Of a DNA stretch of 24,264 nucleotides, positions 16,005-23,571 are shown piece after piece. The DNA is taken from assembly GCA_023399275.1 (NCBI GenBank), contig JAEWQH010000056.1:1-24264 (forward strand). Direction: 5' to 3'. The notes beneath the pieces are model-generated. The model worked only from the letters and a program-made list of their open reading frames with translations. It was not told the origin of the DNA and did no database searches. The translations under genes were made by a program, and so were the position numbers. Each line of letters begins with the position of its first letter. Position 1 is the first letter of the stretch. This DNA comes from Bacillota bacterium (GTDB lineage Bacteria > Bacillota > Clostridia > Christensenellales > CAG-138).

Positions 16005-16474
16005 GTATTGCGCTTTACCGCATTGACGACCGCCTGGTACACGGGCAGGTAATGACGGCTTGGGCAAGGATCTTTAACATCTCAAAGATCATCGTCGTGG
16101 ACGACGCGACCGCGAAAAATTCCTTTTTGTGCGACGTGATGAAGATGGCGGTCCCGTCCGGCTGCTCCGTTGAGATTCTGACCGTTGCGGACGCGGTGCC
16201 CGTCATTCAGGCCGGCGGCGCGGGGGAAAAAGCAATCGTGCTGGTCAAAGGACCCAAGACGCTGCAGGAACTGCATGAGCAAGGCATACCGATGAAAGAG
16301 ATCAACGTCGGGAACATGGGCGCAGGGCCCGGACGAAAAGCGGTGATGCGGAGTACACAGTTGACGAAGGAAGAATACGACACGCTCGTCCGGCTCGCGG
16401 GCAAGGGAATCCGCGTTTATTTCCAGATGCTGCCCGAAGCCAAGTCCATGGAACTGGACAAAGTAAGATTCTAG
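16001..16474 (+). CDS. PTS mannose/fructose/sorbose-family EIIB component
   Basis: The 157-residue EIIB takes phosphate from EIIA on His14 in the classic motif YRIDDRLVHGQV (6-17) and transfers it to the sugar as it enters through EIIC/EIID. The conserved GNMGAGPGRKAV stretch lies near residue 105. The start overlaps the EIIA stop. Its TAG stop is followed at once by a 12-bp tandem duplication before the EIIC gene. Confidence 0.92.
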   Translation: MSIALYRIDDRLVHGQVMTAWARIFNISKIIVVDDATAKNSFLCDVMKMAVPSGCSVEILTVADAVPVIQAGGAGEKAIVLVKGPKTLQELHEQGIPMKEINVGNMGAGPGRKAVMRSTQLTKEEYDTLVRLAGKGIRVYFQMLPEAKSMELDKVRF

Positions 16475-16498
16475 CGAGGACACAACCGAGGACACAAC
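16475..16498. repeat. Tandem duplication of a 12-mer
   Basis: CGAGGACACAAC occurs twice in direct succession (16475-16486 and 16487-16498), starting at the base after the EIIB stop codon. It lies upstream of the EIIC ribosome binding site AGGGAGG (16515-16521) and looks like a slippage-type duplication in the short spacer. Confidence 0.8.
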
Positions 16499-16529
16499 AA
16501 ATTTCGAAAGCGAAAGGGAGGTAATTCAC

Positions 16530-17297
16530 ATGGAATGGTGGCAAGCTATCGTCATAGCGTTTCTGTATTATTTTGCCGACGCACCTTTCTGGTTCGGCGA
16601 CGGGTACTATGTGCTCCAGCGTCCGATCGTGGCGGGGTTCCTCGTCGGCCTGGTCATGGGGGATCCGGTGCAGGGCACCATCATCGGCGCCACGATCAAC
16701 CTGATCTTCCTCGGCCACATGAGCATTGGCGGATCGATTCCGAGCGATATGGCGCTGGCCGGCTATGTCGGCACGGCGTTTGCCCTGGCGATGCACACGA
16801 CCACCGAGATCGCACTCGCCATCGCGGTACCGATCGGCCTGATCGGCACGGTCGTATGGGTTGGCCGGATGACCATCTCCTCCGTCTTTGCGCACTGGGC
16901 GGATTCCTACGCCAAGAAGGGCAACGTTCGCGGCGTTATGCTGATGAACTGGCTCCCCGCGCAGACCATGCTCTTCGTGTTTAAGATGGTCTTTGTCACG
17001 CTCTTTTGCGTGTATGTCAGCGAGGCGGTCGGCAACGTGATCAACAGCATCGCAGGAAGCGCGATCTTCAACGGCATCAGCGTCGTTGGCGGCATGCTGC
17101 CCGCGGTCGGCATCGCGCTCAACCTGCGCGCCATCCTCAAGAAGGAGACCTGGCCATTCCTCATCATCGGTTTCCTGCTGGTCGCTTAGTTCAATATCAG
17201 CATCATCGGCGTCGGCCTCTTCGGCGTAGCCGCGGCGTTGATCTATATGCTTATGAACAGTAAGAAGGAAGGAGCTGCAACCAATGGAGCGCAATAA
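16530..17297 (+). pseudogene. PTS mannose-family EIIC with in-frame TAG at 17187-17189
   Basis: This gene encodes the EIIC membrane channel, which works with EIID. ATG 16530 follows AGGGAGG. The 219 residues before the TAG give most of a typical EIIC, with several helices, GDPVQGTIIGATINLIFLG and the cytoplasmic LKKETWPF. The stop falls inside the last membrane segment, after IIGFLLVA. The same frame then continues with 35 sense codons (FNISIIGVGLFGVAAALIYM and onwards), completing a hydrophobic helix and a short basic tail. It ends in TAA at 17295-17297, overlapping the EIID start by 14 nt. A sense codon at the TAG would give a normal protein of 255 residues. TAG ends at least six other genes here, so code reassignment is unlikely. 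A point nonsense mutation, programmed readthrough or a sequencing error remain possible. Confidence 0.8.
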
Positions 17298-18114
17298 CGA
17301 ACAGCCCGCCGTGAAGCTGACGAAAAAAGACATCACCAAGTCCTACTGGCTCTGGCAGCTATTCTCTCATGCGAACTACAACTATGAGCGCATGCAGGGT
17401 ACCGCCTTTGCAATGGCGATGGCGCCGATCCTCAAGAAGCTCTATCCCAAGAAGGAAGACCTCGTGGATGGCCTCGAGCGCCACCTCGTGTTCTTCAATA
17501 CGGACCCCAACCTCGGCGCGGTCATCCACGGCGCGACGATCGCCATGGAGGAGCAGAAGGCCAACGGCGCGGACATCAGCGGCGAAGCGATCAATGCGTT
17601 CAAAACCGGCCTGATGGGCCCGATGGCCGGCGTAGGCGACTCGCTGATCCAGGGCGTGGTCATCCCGCTGTTCGTCGCGCTCGGCATCAGCCTCGGACTC
17701 GCCGGCAATCTGCTTGGCCCGCTGCTCGTGTGGTTTGGACTGACCGCCACGCTCGTGCTGATCGCCCGCTCCTCCTGGATGAAGGGCTATCAGCTTGGCA
17801 CAAACGCCATCACCAGCATGCTGCAGGATGGCAAGATGAAGGTGTGGATCGGCGCCGCGGGTATCCTCGGAACCATGGTCATGGGCGGCCTGATCTCGCA
17901 GTACGTCAGCTTTGGCACCAAGATCGCCTTCAACATCGGCGAGGTTCCGTTTGACCTGCAGGCGAACCTGTTCGACGCGATCATGCCGAACCTGCTGCCA
18001 CTGGGGCTTACGCTGCTGATCTACTGGCTCACGACGAAGCGCGTGAAGACCTGGATGATCCTGCTCGGCGTTGCGGTGGTCGGCCTCGTTGGCGGCGCGC
18101 TGGGTATCTTCTGA
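17284..18114 (+). CDS. PTS mannose-family EIID component
   Basis: The 276-residue EIID subunit shows the family N-terminus LTKKDITKSYWLWQLFSHANYNYERMQG (first part about 12-28), the loop FFNTDPNLGAVIHGATIAMEE, and GLMGPMAGVGDSLIQG (about 108-123). Several C-terminal helices follow. GAAGGAAGGAG lies just upstream, within the 3' end of the uninterrupted EIIC frame, so the two genes were probably translationally coupled. The EIID gene itself is intact, which suggests the EIIC interruption is recent or tolerated. Confidence 0.92.
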   Translation: MERNNEQPAVKLTKKDITKSYWLWQLFSHANYNYERMQGTAFAMAMAPILKKLYPKKEDLVDGLERHLVFFNTDPNLGAVIHGATIAMEEQKANGADISGEAINAFKTGLMGPMAGVGDSLIQGVVIPLFVALGISLGLAGNLLGPLLVWFGLTATLVLIARSSWMKGYQLGTNAITSMLQDGKMKVWIGAAGILGTMVMGGLISQYVSFGTKIAFNIGEVPFDLQANLFDAIMPNLLPLGLTLLIYWLTTKRVKTWMILLGVAVVGLVGGALGIF

Positions 18115-18162
18115 CGCGTGATCCATGAAGTGGAAGCGTGAGGCTTCCGGCTCAATTTAGTC

Positions 18163-18204
18163 AAAGGCGGCGGGTGCGGGTTTCCGCCCCTGCCGCCTTT
18201 CTTT
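18163..18204 (+). terminator. Strong stem-loop terminator between EIID and HPr genes
   Basis: AAAGGCGGC (18163-18171) pairs exactly with GCCGCCTTT (18192-18200). The stem continues imperfectly inward to a loop near GTTT and is followed by CTTT. It ends only 15 nt before the HPr start, leaving almost no room for a separate promoter. A smaller hairpin, GGAAGC/GCTTCC (18132-18148), precedes it. Confidence 0.65.
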
Positions 18205-18219
18205 CAGAAAGTTGGAACT

Positions 18220-18480
18220 ATGTTGAACAATTCGGTCATCGTAAAATGCAAGTGCGGCCTCCACGCGCGGCCGGCCGCCAGCGTGATGAAAGAGGCAAAG
18301 CGCTTTGAGTCCGCCATCCGTATCTCCAAGGACGGAAAGAGCGGCAATGCCAAGAGCATCATCGATATTCTCTCGATCAATGTAAACTGCGCGGACACGG
18401 TGAACGTCTCCTGCGAAGGAGGCGACGAGGCGGAAGCGATGGCGGCCATACTCGCCATTCTGGAAAGCGAGATGGAATAG
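18220..18480 (+). CDS. ptsH: HPr-like phosphocarrier protein
   Basis: The 86-residue protein carries phosphate from EI to EIIA. CGLHARPAA (12-20) places the phospho-acceptor at His15 with Arg17 beside it. NAKSIIDILS (43-52) places Ser46 at the regulatory site used by HPr kinase in Bacillota. Both sites and the length are canonical, so it could serve in both transport and catabolite control. Cys10 and Cys12 before the active site are unusual. The upstream ribosome binding site is weak (AAGTTGGA), and a strong terminator lies 15 nt before the start, so it may be expressed at lower levels than EII. It is probably dedicated to the adjacent transporter. Confidence 0.9.
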   Translation: MLNNSVIVKCKCGLHARPAASVMKEAKRFESAIRISKDGKSGNAKSIIDILSINVNCADTVNVSCEGGDEAEAMAAILAILESEME

Positions 18481-18526
18481 CGAAGCGGCTGCGTATCCCC
18501 CGCGCGCAAACAGCGGCGGGGAAAGG

Positions 18527-18558
18527 CGCTCCGGGCGGGTATCCCGGGGTGCGGAGCG
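18527..18558 (+). other. Stem-loop in the HPr-EI spacer
   Basis: CGCTCCG (18527-18533) pairs with CGGAGCG (18552-18558), and an inner CGGG/CCCG stem (18536-18546) closes around TAT. No T-tract follows, so it looks like an RNA stability or processing element, or simply GC-rich sequence, rather than a terminator. It lies about 20 nt before the EI start. Confidence 0.35.
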
Positions 18559-18578
18559 AAGGCAGGGGGTAGGTTCGA

Positions 18579-20321
18579 TTGCTCAAGGGTACAGGAAACA
18601 GCATCGGCTATGGAATCGGCAGGGCGAAGATTCAGGCCGGGTCTTTCCGCGAGATTCAAAGAATACAGGTGGAGCGCCCTCAAGAGGAGCTCGCGCGGTT
18701 TGAGACGGCGTATGAGGCGACGAAGCAGACCGTTCAGGCGCTGTTGGAGCGCGAGATTGCGGACGCCGGGGACGACGGCGAAAAGATTTTTGAAACGCAT
18801 TTGGCTTTTTTGGACGATCCGGGGTTTGTGGACGCGATCCGCGAGACCATAGCGTCCGAATCGGTCAATGCGGAATGGGCCGTGCGCGAAGTGGGCGAGC
18901 GGCTGGCGCAGATCCTTCAGCAGGTTGAAAGCGACCTCATCCGCGAGCGCAGCGCCGATATTCGGGATCTGTACGGCAGCCTCCTGCGCGCCCTGTCGGG
19001 TGAGAATTCGGAGGGAGGGGCGGCAGAGCCGGGCGCGGAGCGCGCCGTGCTCGTTATGCAGGAGCTGGCTCCGTCGTTTGTGATTCGGCTGGATCGGGAA
19101 AACGTCGCCGCGTTGGTTGCGCAAAACGGCAACATCACTTCGCACGCGGTGATTCTGGCCAAGCTCAAGTGCATCCCCACGATCGTAGGCGTCAAGGGGC
19201 TGCTCGGCTGCGTTTCGGAGGGCGACCTGCTGCTGGTGGACAGCTTCACAGGCGAGTTGCGGGTCAATCCAGACGCGGAGGCGGTCTCGTCGCACAACCG
19301 CGCTGCGGAGCGATATGAGCAGGAGGTGCGCGTTTGCAACGCGGAGATGGGCGCAGACGCGGTCACTGCGGACGGCACGCGCATCGCCATAGAGGCAAAT
19401 ATTGGCGCGCCCGGGGAGGCATCGCTGGCGAGCGACGTCTGCGCGGAGGGCATCGGCCTGTTTCGCAGCGAGTTTCTCTTTATGGAGCGCGGTGCGCCGC
19501 CGGACGAAGAGGAGCAGTACTGCGCATACCTGCAGGCTGCGCGGGCGATGAACGGCCGCGAGGTCGTGATTCGAACCATGGACATCGGCGGGGACAAGCC
19601 TGCGCCCTGCCTGCCGCTACCGCAGGAGCAAAACCCGTTTCTCGGGCTGCGGGCCATCCGCCTTTCGCTGCGGCACCGAGATCTGTTTCTCACGCAGCTG
19701 CGCGCCATACTGCGCGCGGGAACCGGGGGAAAGGTGTCCGTTATGTTCCCCATGATCTCCTCTTTGGAGGAACTGCGGGAAGCCAAAGCGGCGGTGGAGG
19801 AAGCGAAGGCTTCGCTGGACGCCGAGGGGATCGCCTATGGAAAAGACATCAAGATCGGCATCATGGTGGAGATCCCGTCGGCCGCCGTGCTCAGCGACCT
19901 GTTTGCGCGGGAAGTGGACTTCTTCAGCATCGGCACCAACGACCTGATTCAGTATACGCTGGCGGCGGACCGGCTCAACCAGGCCGTTGCACCGCTCTAC
20001 ACCCCGTATCACCCCGCGGTGTTGCGCATGATTGCGCTCGTCGCCCAAAATGGGCAAAAAAACCAGATCGTGACGGCCATTTGCGGCGAAGCGGCAGCGA
20101 ACCCGCTGCTGCAGCCGCTGTTTATCGGCTTTGGGGTGAACCGGCTCTCCATGAGCCCGAGCCTGATTCCCCTGGCGAAGCACGCGATCCGGCGCTGCAG
20201 CGGGGCGGATTGCCAGGAACTCGCCCGGCGCGTTTTGACGCTGGCAACCGCCGAACAGGTAAAAGAGGAACTGCTTTCGTATCGGCAGACGCACTGCGAC
20301 CAGACGGCAAGGGGAGACTGA
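18579..20321 (+). CDS. ptsI: PTS enzyme I (phosphoenolpyruvate-protein phosphotransferase)
   Basis: EI starts the PTS chain by taking phosphate from PEP and passing it to HPr. The 580-residue product has the full domain order: N-terminal HPr-binding helices, the phosphohistidine domain with His189 (NITSHAVILAK), and the PEP-binding TIM barrel. In the barrel, GIGLFRSEFLFM (291-302), RTMDIGGDK (332-340), NPFLGLRAIR (352-361), GTNDLIQYTLAADR (452-465) and Cys502 in ICGEAA are visible. His189 and Cys502 fall at the numbers known for E. coli EI. The usual GGRT before SH is GNIT here, a modest departure. The start is TTG 18579 behind GCAGGGGGT; the protein reads naturally from MLKGTGNSIGYGIG. It stands in one local operon with EIIABCD and HPr. 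Confidence 0.93.
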   Translation: MLKGTGNSIGYGIGRAKIQAGSFREIQRIQVERPQEELARFETAYEATKQTVQALLEREIADAGDDGEKIFETHLAFLDDPGFVDAIRETIASESVNAEWAVREVGERLAQILQQVESDLIRERSADIRDLYGSLLRALSGENSEGGAAEPGAERAVLVMQELAPSFVIRLDRENVAALVAQNGNITSHAVILAKLKCIPTIVGVKGLLGCVSEGDLLLVDSFTGELRVNPDAEAVSSHNRAAERYEQEVRVCNAEMGADAVTADGTRIAIEANIGAPGEASLASDVCAEGIGLFRSEFLFMERGAPPDEEEQYCAYLQAARAMNGREVVIRTMDIGGDKPAPCLPLPQEQNPFLGLRAIRLSLRHRDLFLTQLRAILRAGTGGKVSVMFPMISSLEELREAKAAVEEAKASLDAEGIAYGKDIKIGIMVEIPSAAVLSDLFAREVDFFSIGTNDLIQYTLAADRLNQAVAPLYTPYHPAVLRMIALVAQNGQKNQIVTAICGEAAANPLLQPLFIGFGVNRLSMSPSLIPLAKHAIRRCSGADCQELARRVLTLATAEQVKEELLSYRQTHCDQTARGD

Positions 20322-20323
20322 CG

Positions 20324-21091
20324 ATGAAGCGGATGAACGAGTGCTCCTGGAAGACGATAGACGGCATGGACCGCGCGAAAACGATCGTGCTCTTTCCGTT
20401 TGGCTCGATTGAGCAGCACGGCTGGCATCTGCCGGTCGGAACGGATTATCTGATTGCGGAGGCCATCAGCGAACATCTGGCAGAGCGGGACAGCGAGGAC
20501 TATGACGCGCTGCTGTTTCCGACACTGCAGTTTGGGCTGAATACGGAGCACGCCGGTTTCTGCGGAACGGTTTCACTGCCGGCGCGGCTGATATTGGAGC
20601 TCATGGAGCGGCAGGCGCAGATCATGGTCGCATACGGCTTTCGCTACTTTGCGTATTTGAACACGCACGGGGGCAATACGCCGCTTATCGAGGTGGCCGT
20701 CCGTGCGTTCAACGCCGCGCATCCCGACTGCCGCATGACCTCGTTTCAGTATTTTACGCACGGGTTCTTCGACGCGCTGCGCGAGCACATCGAAAACCCC
20801 ATCGGCGTGGATGTGCACGCGGGCGAGCTGGAGACCTCCATCCTGCAGTATCTGCTGCCGCAGCTCGTGCATACCGACGTACCGCTCGAGGTGCTGCGTG
20901 AGAGCAACTGCAAGTCCGCCGCGCTTCCGAAGTTCTGGCTCCCACGGGACGTCTCCGCCTCCGGCGTCATCGGGGATGCGACGCTTGCCGGGCCGGACAA
21001 GGGAAAGATCTTCTTCGACTACATCTGCGATTCGCTCGCCTCGGCCATCTCGGCCTTTATGCGGGAAGCGACGGCGGGTCCGGTACGGTAG
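20324..21091 (+). CDS. Creatininase-family metal-dependent hydrolase
   Basis: The 255-residue protein has the creatininase-family metal motifs. GSIEQHGWHLPVGTD (27-41) offers Glu30, His32 and Asp41; NTHGGNT supplies a central His; DVHAGELETS supplies the final Glu. The family includes creatininase, formamide and mycofactocin-related hydrolases, and enzymes opening oxidised cyclitols, so the fold does not fix the substrate. ATG 20324 has GGGGAG (20311-20316) and lies two bases after the EI stop, so it is in the PTS operon. That linkage favours a carbohydrate-derived substrate or a lactam/amide-bearing sugar over creatinine. The amidohydrolase next door would equally fit an N-containing substrate. 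Confidence 0.83.
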   Translation: MKRMNECSWKTIDGMDRAKTIVLFPFGSIEQHGWHLPVGTDYLIAEAISEHLAERDSEDYDALLFPTLQFGLNTEHAGFCGTVSLPARLILELMERQAQIMVAYGFRYFAYLNTHGGNTPLIEVAVRAFNAAHPDCRMTSFQYFTHGFFDALREHIENPIGVDVHAGELETSILQYLLPQLVHTDVPLEVLRESNCKSAALPKFWLPRDVSASGVIGDATLAGPDKGKIFFDYICDSLASAISAFMREATAGPVR

Positions 21092-21112
21092 CCGGCCCGC
21101 TCTTGTTTTTTT
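21074..21112 (+). terminator. Rho-independent terminator after the creatininase-family gene
   Basis: GCGGG-T-CCGG (21074-21083) pairs with CCGGCCCGC (21092-21100) around a short loop, followed by TTGTTTTTTT (21103-21112). The stem overlaps the last codons and stop of the gene. The next gene starts only 35 nt after the T-tract, so its transcription must come from readthrough or a promoter inside the terminator region. Confidence 0.75.
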
Positions 21113-21147
21113 ACCCAATTATGTTTCAAGGAAAAGGAGACAGGCAA

Positions 21148-22551
21148 ATGATCGACACCATCATCCGAAACGCCACCGTCGTCACCATGAATCCTGCGCG
21201 GGAGGTGCTCTATGGCGCGTCCGTTGCGATCGATAAAGGGCGCATTCTGGAGGTTGGCGACGGCACGGCGCTCGCCGTGCGTTACCCGGACGTCGCCCGC
21301 GTGATCGAAGGCGAAGGGAAGGCGGTGTTTCCGGGGCTGATCAACACCCATAACCACCTGTTTCAGACCAACCTCAAGGGCATGGGCGACGATAAGGTGC
21401 TCAAGGACTGGCTCAACGACATGACGTATCCCGTCGGCGGAAAGCTGCAGCCGGAGGACTGCTATACCGGTGCGCTGATCGGCTGCATCGAGGGGATTCG
21501 CAGCGGCGTGACCACGCAGCTGGACTATATGTATCCGCACCCTATGGACGGGCTGGACGACGCGGTGATCCGCGCGTTTATCCAGCTCAGGGTTCGCGCC
21601 GTCTACGGGCGGGGGTATATGGACTGCGGCGAAGCGTTCGGCGTGCGCAGGGAGATCATGCAGCCGCCGGAGAAGATCGAGTCGGATGTGCGCCGGCTCG
21701 CCGCACAGTATCAGGGGGCGGAGAACGGGCGCATCTCCGTCTGGCTTGCGCCCGCCATCACATGGGGCGCGAGCGCGGCATGCCTCCGCATGACGCAGCG
21801 GCTCAAGCGCGAGCTGGGGCTGGGGCTGACCATACACACCGCGGAGACGATGTTTGACCGCGAGTCGACGATTGCGCTGCACGGCGTCAACGACCTGGAC
21901 ATCCTCGTGCAGTACGGCCTGCTGGATGAAAGGACGCTGCTTGTGCACTGCGTGCAACTGGATGAGCGCGACATCCGCATCATCAAACATCACGGGGCAA
22001 AGGTCTCCCACAACCCCGTGAGCAACATGTATCTAAGCAGCGGCGTCGCGCCGATTCCGAAGATGAATCTGGCGGGCATCGACGTTTCGCTCGGCACGGA
22101 CGGCGCGGCAAGCAACAACAGCAACGATATGCTCGAGGTGCTCAAGCTCACCTCGCTGCTGCAGAAGGTGACGCATCGCGATCCGACGATCATGACTGCG
22201 GACAAGGTGCTGGAGATGGCGACGATCGAGGGTGCGCGCTGCCTGGGGATGGACGCGGAGATCGGTTCGATTGAGGCGGGCAAAAAGGCGGATCTGTTTG
22301 TATTCAACCCGGAGCGCAGCATGAAGGCGATTCCGATGCACAACCCCGTCTCCACACTGGTGTATTCCTCGGCGATGGACAACGTGGAAACGGTGCTTAT
22401 AGACGGCGAGCCTGTGCTCTTTGACGGGAAGCTGACGGTGCTGGACGAGGCGGCCGCCATCCGGCGCTGCCGCGCGCAAGCGGATCTGCTCGCCGAGCGT
22501 GCCGGAACCGTTGCGCTCAAACGCCGCCCGTGGCGCAGCCTCGCCTATTGA
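21148..22551 (+). CDS. ATZ/TRZ-type amidohydrolase (aminohydrolase/deaminase)
   Basis: The 467-residue product is a metal-dependent hydrolase of the amidohydrolase superfamily. The barrel ligands are His68 and His70 (NTHNHLF), His229 with Glu232 (TIHTAET), His266 (LVHC) and Asp317 (LGTDGAASNNS). The SHNPVSNMYLSSGVAPIP stretch is typical of chlorohydrolase, SsnA and 8-oxoguanine/guanine-deaminase relatives, which remove amino groups from N-heterocycles. ATG 21148 has AAGGAG (21134-21139) eight bases upstream. It sits between the PTS operon terminator and a GntR regulator, and a xanthine-dehydrogenase-type gene begins 1.3 kb downstream. Deamination of a purine or similar ring is the best guess; the exact substrate is not determined. 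Confidence 0.85.
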   Translation: MIDTIIRNATVVTMNPAREVLYGASVAIDKGRILEVGDGTALAVRYPDVARVIEGEGKAVFPGLINTHNHLFQTNLKGMGDDKVLKDWLNDMTYPVGGKLQPEDCYTGALIGCIEGIRSGVTTQLDYMYPHPMDGLDDAVIRAFIQLRVRAVYGRGYMDCGEAFGVRREIMQPPEKIESDVRRLAAQYQGAENGRISVWLAPAITWGASAACLRMTQRLKRELGLGLTIHTAETMFDRESTIALHGVNDLDILVQYGLLDERTLLVHCVQLDERDIRIIKHHGAKVSHNPVSNMYLSSGVAPIPKMNLAGIDVSLGTDGAASNNSNDMLEVLKLTSLLQKVTHRDPTIMTADKVLEMATIEGARCLGMDAEIGSIEAGKKADLFVFNPERSMKAIPMHNPVSTLVYSSAMDNVETVLIDGEPVLFDGKLTVLDEAAAIRRCRAQADLLAERAGTVALKRRPWRSLAY

Positions 22552-22824
22552 AACGCGCCCGCAAGAGGCTGCCTGCCCTGCCGGCTGTTCAGCCTGATGC
22601 AACGCGCTGCATCCTGCGCGAAAAGATGCGCTTGTACATACATTTTGCCTGTGATAAAATGATAACGCTATCGACGAAAACGGCGTATACTCGGCGATTT
22701 TTTCATGTAGGGCGCATGGGGCGCGTTCTTATCGCGGGATCCCTACTACAATGCAGGCAGATCGATCGGTTCCGGATTCCGGTTCATGCGCTGCGCCGCG
22801 TCACGGCAGAATGGATGAAACACA
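22552..22824. other. Spacer with hairpins and the promoter of the GntR-family gene
   Basis: This 273-nt gap holds two small hairpins after the amidohydrolase gene, GGCTG/CAGCC (22583-22594) and GATGCA/TGCATC (22596-22613), without a T-tract. The promoter at 22632-22660 follows, then a leader of about 160 nt before the GTG start of the regulator. No other gene is seen. Confidence 0.5.
22632..22672 (+). promoter_or_regulatory. Promoter of the GntR-family gene with possible operator
   Basis: TTGTAC (22632-22637) and TAAAAT (22655-22660) are 17 bp apart, and a TG one base before the -10 makes it an extended -10. GATAACGCTATC (22661-22672), an imperfect dyad covering the expected start point, could be an autoregulatory site. 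Transcription would start near 22667. Confidence 0.55.
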
Positions 22825-23571
22825 GTGAAAACCGACTCCGCGGCCAATGGTTCGCAAACGCTTCTTTCGCAATCGACAAAACTGGCCATCATCCGCATGA
22901 TCCGGGAAAACGCGGTTCCCGGCGTTCCGTATAAGCTGCCCAACGAGGCGGATCTGGCGGCAGCGCTCAGCGTAAGCCGGAATGTGCTGCGCGACGCGCT
23001 CGCGTCTCTCGCCGAGATGGGCCTGATCACGCGGCGGCGCGGGCGCGGCACGATCGCAAACACCGATCTGGTCAGCGCCAAGTGCCGGATCGACATCGAC
23101 CCGGAGATCTTCATCGCATTCCGCGACTCCGGCTATACGCCGACGATACACTCCTGCAATCTGGCTTTCGTTCCGGAGGCGGACGAGGTCTTTGGCGCGG
23201 AGCGCGCGGGCTATCTGCTCAGCGAGAAGATCATAACGGCCAACGGCACGCCGGCGGCGTATGTGAAGGACCGCATCGTCGCGTCGATATTGCCCAAGGA
23301 GGCGGAGGATATCCCCAAGCTGCAGGTAACCAGCCACTTCGACTTTCTCAGCCGGTTTTGCAACGAGCCGATCATATACTCGCTCTCGGCGGTCAAAGCC
23401 GCCTTGTCCGAGGAGTGGTTCGATCGCGCCATGGGCCTGCGTGAGCCGGAGCCGATCCTGATCTTGGATGAAATTGGCTATGGTTACGACTACCGCGTTC
23501 TGCTGCATTCGTTTATCTACTATCGCAGCTCGCTGTTCGACCTGCGGTTTCTGCGCAAGAGCTGGCGCTGA
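22825..23571 (+). CDS. GntR-family regulator with UTRA (HutC-type) domain
   Basis: The 248-residue protein has an N-terminal GntR winged helix (about 14-80). Its recognition region reads LPNEADLAAALSVSRNVLRDALASLAEMGLI, and the wing is RRRGRGTI. A UTRA ligand-binding domain follows (about 100-245; RAGYLLSEKIITANGTPAAYVKDRIV). HutC-type GntR regulators are usually repressors released by a pathway metabolite. GTG 22825 is the first in-frame start after a stop at 22816-22818, with a weak ribosome binding site. It lies between the amidohydrolase and the 2Fe-2S gene, so both are candidate targets. Which ligand it senses cannot be told. Confidence 0.84.
   Translation: MKTDSAANGSQTLLSQSTKLAIIRMIRENAVPGVPYKLPNEADLAAALSVSRNVLRDALASLAEMGLITRRRGRGTIANTDLVSAKCRIDIDPEIFIAFRDSGYTPTIHSCNLAFVPEADEVFGAERAGYLLSEKIITANGTPAAYVKDRIVASILPKEAEDIPKLQVTSHFDFLSRFCNEPIIYSLSAVKAALSEEWFDRAMGLREPEPILILDEIGYGYDYRVLLHSFIYYRSSLFDLRFLRKSWR

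Noticed and set aside
17187..17189. TAG reassigned as a sense codon across the genome
   Set aside because: TAG cleanly ends at least six other genes in the window at expected positions, including EIIB, HPr and the creatininase-family gene.
19334..20323. Upstream extension of the creatininase-family gene back into the EI gene
   Set aside because: The extension is out-of-frame translation of EI, and ATG 20324 has a good ribosome binding site and begins the conserved domain.
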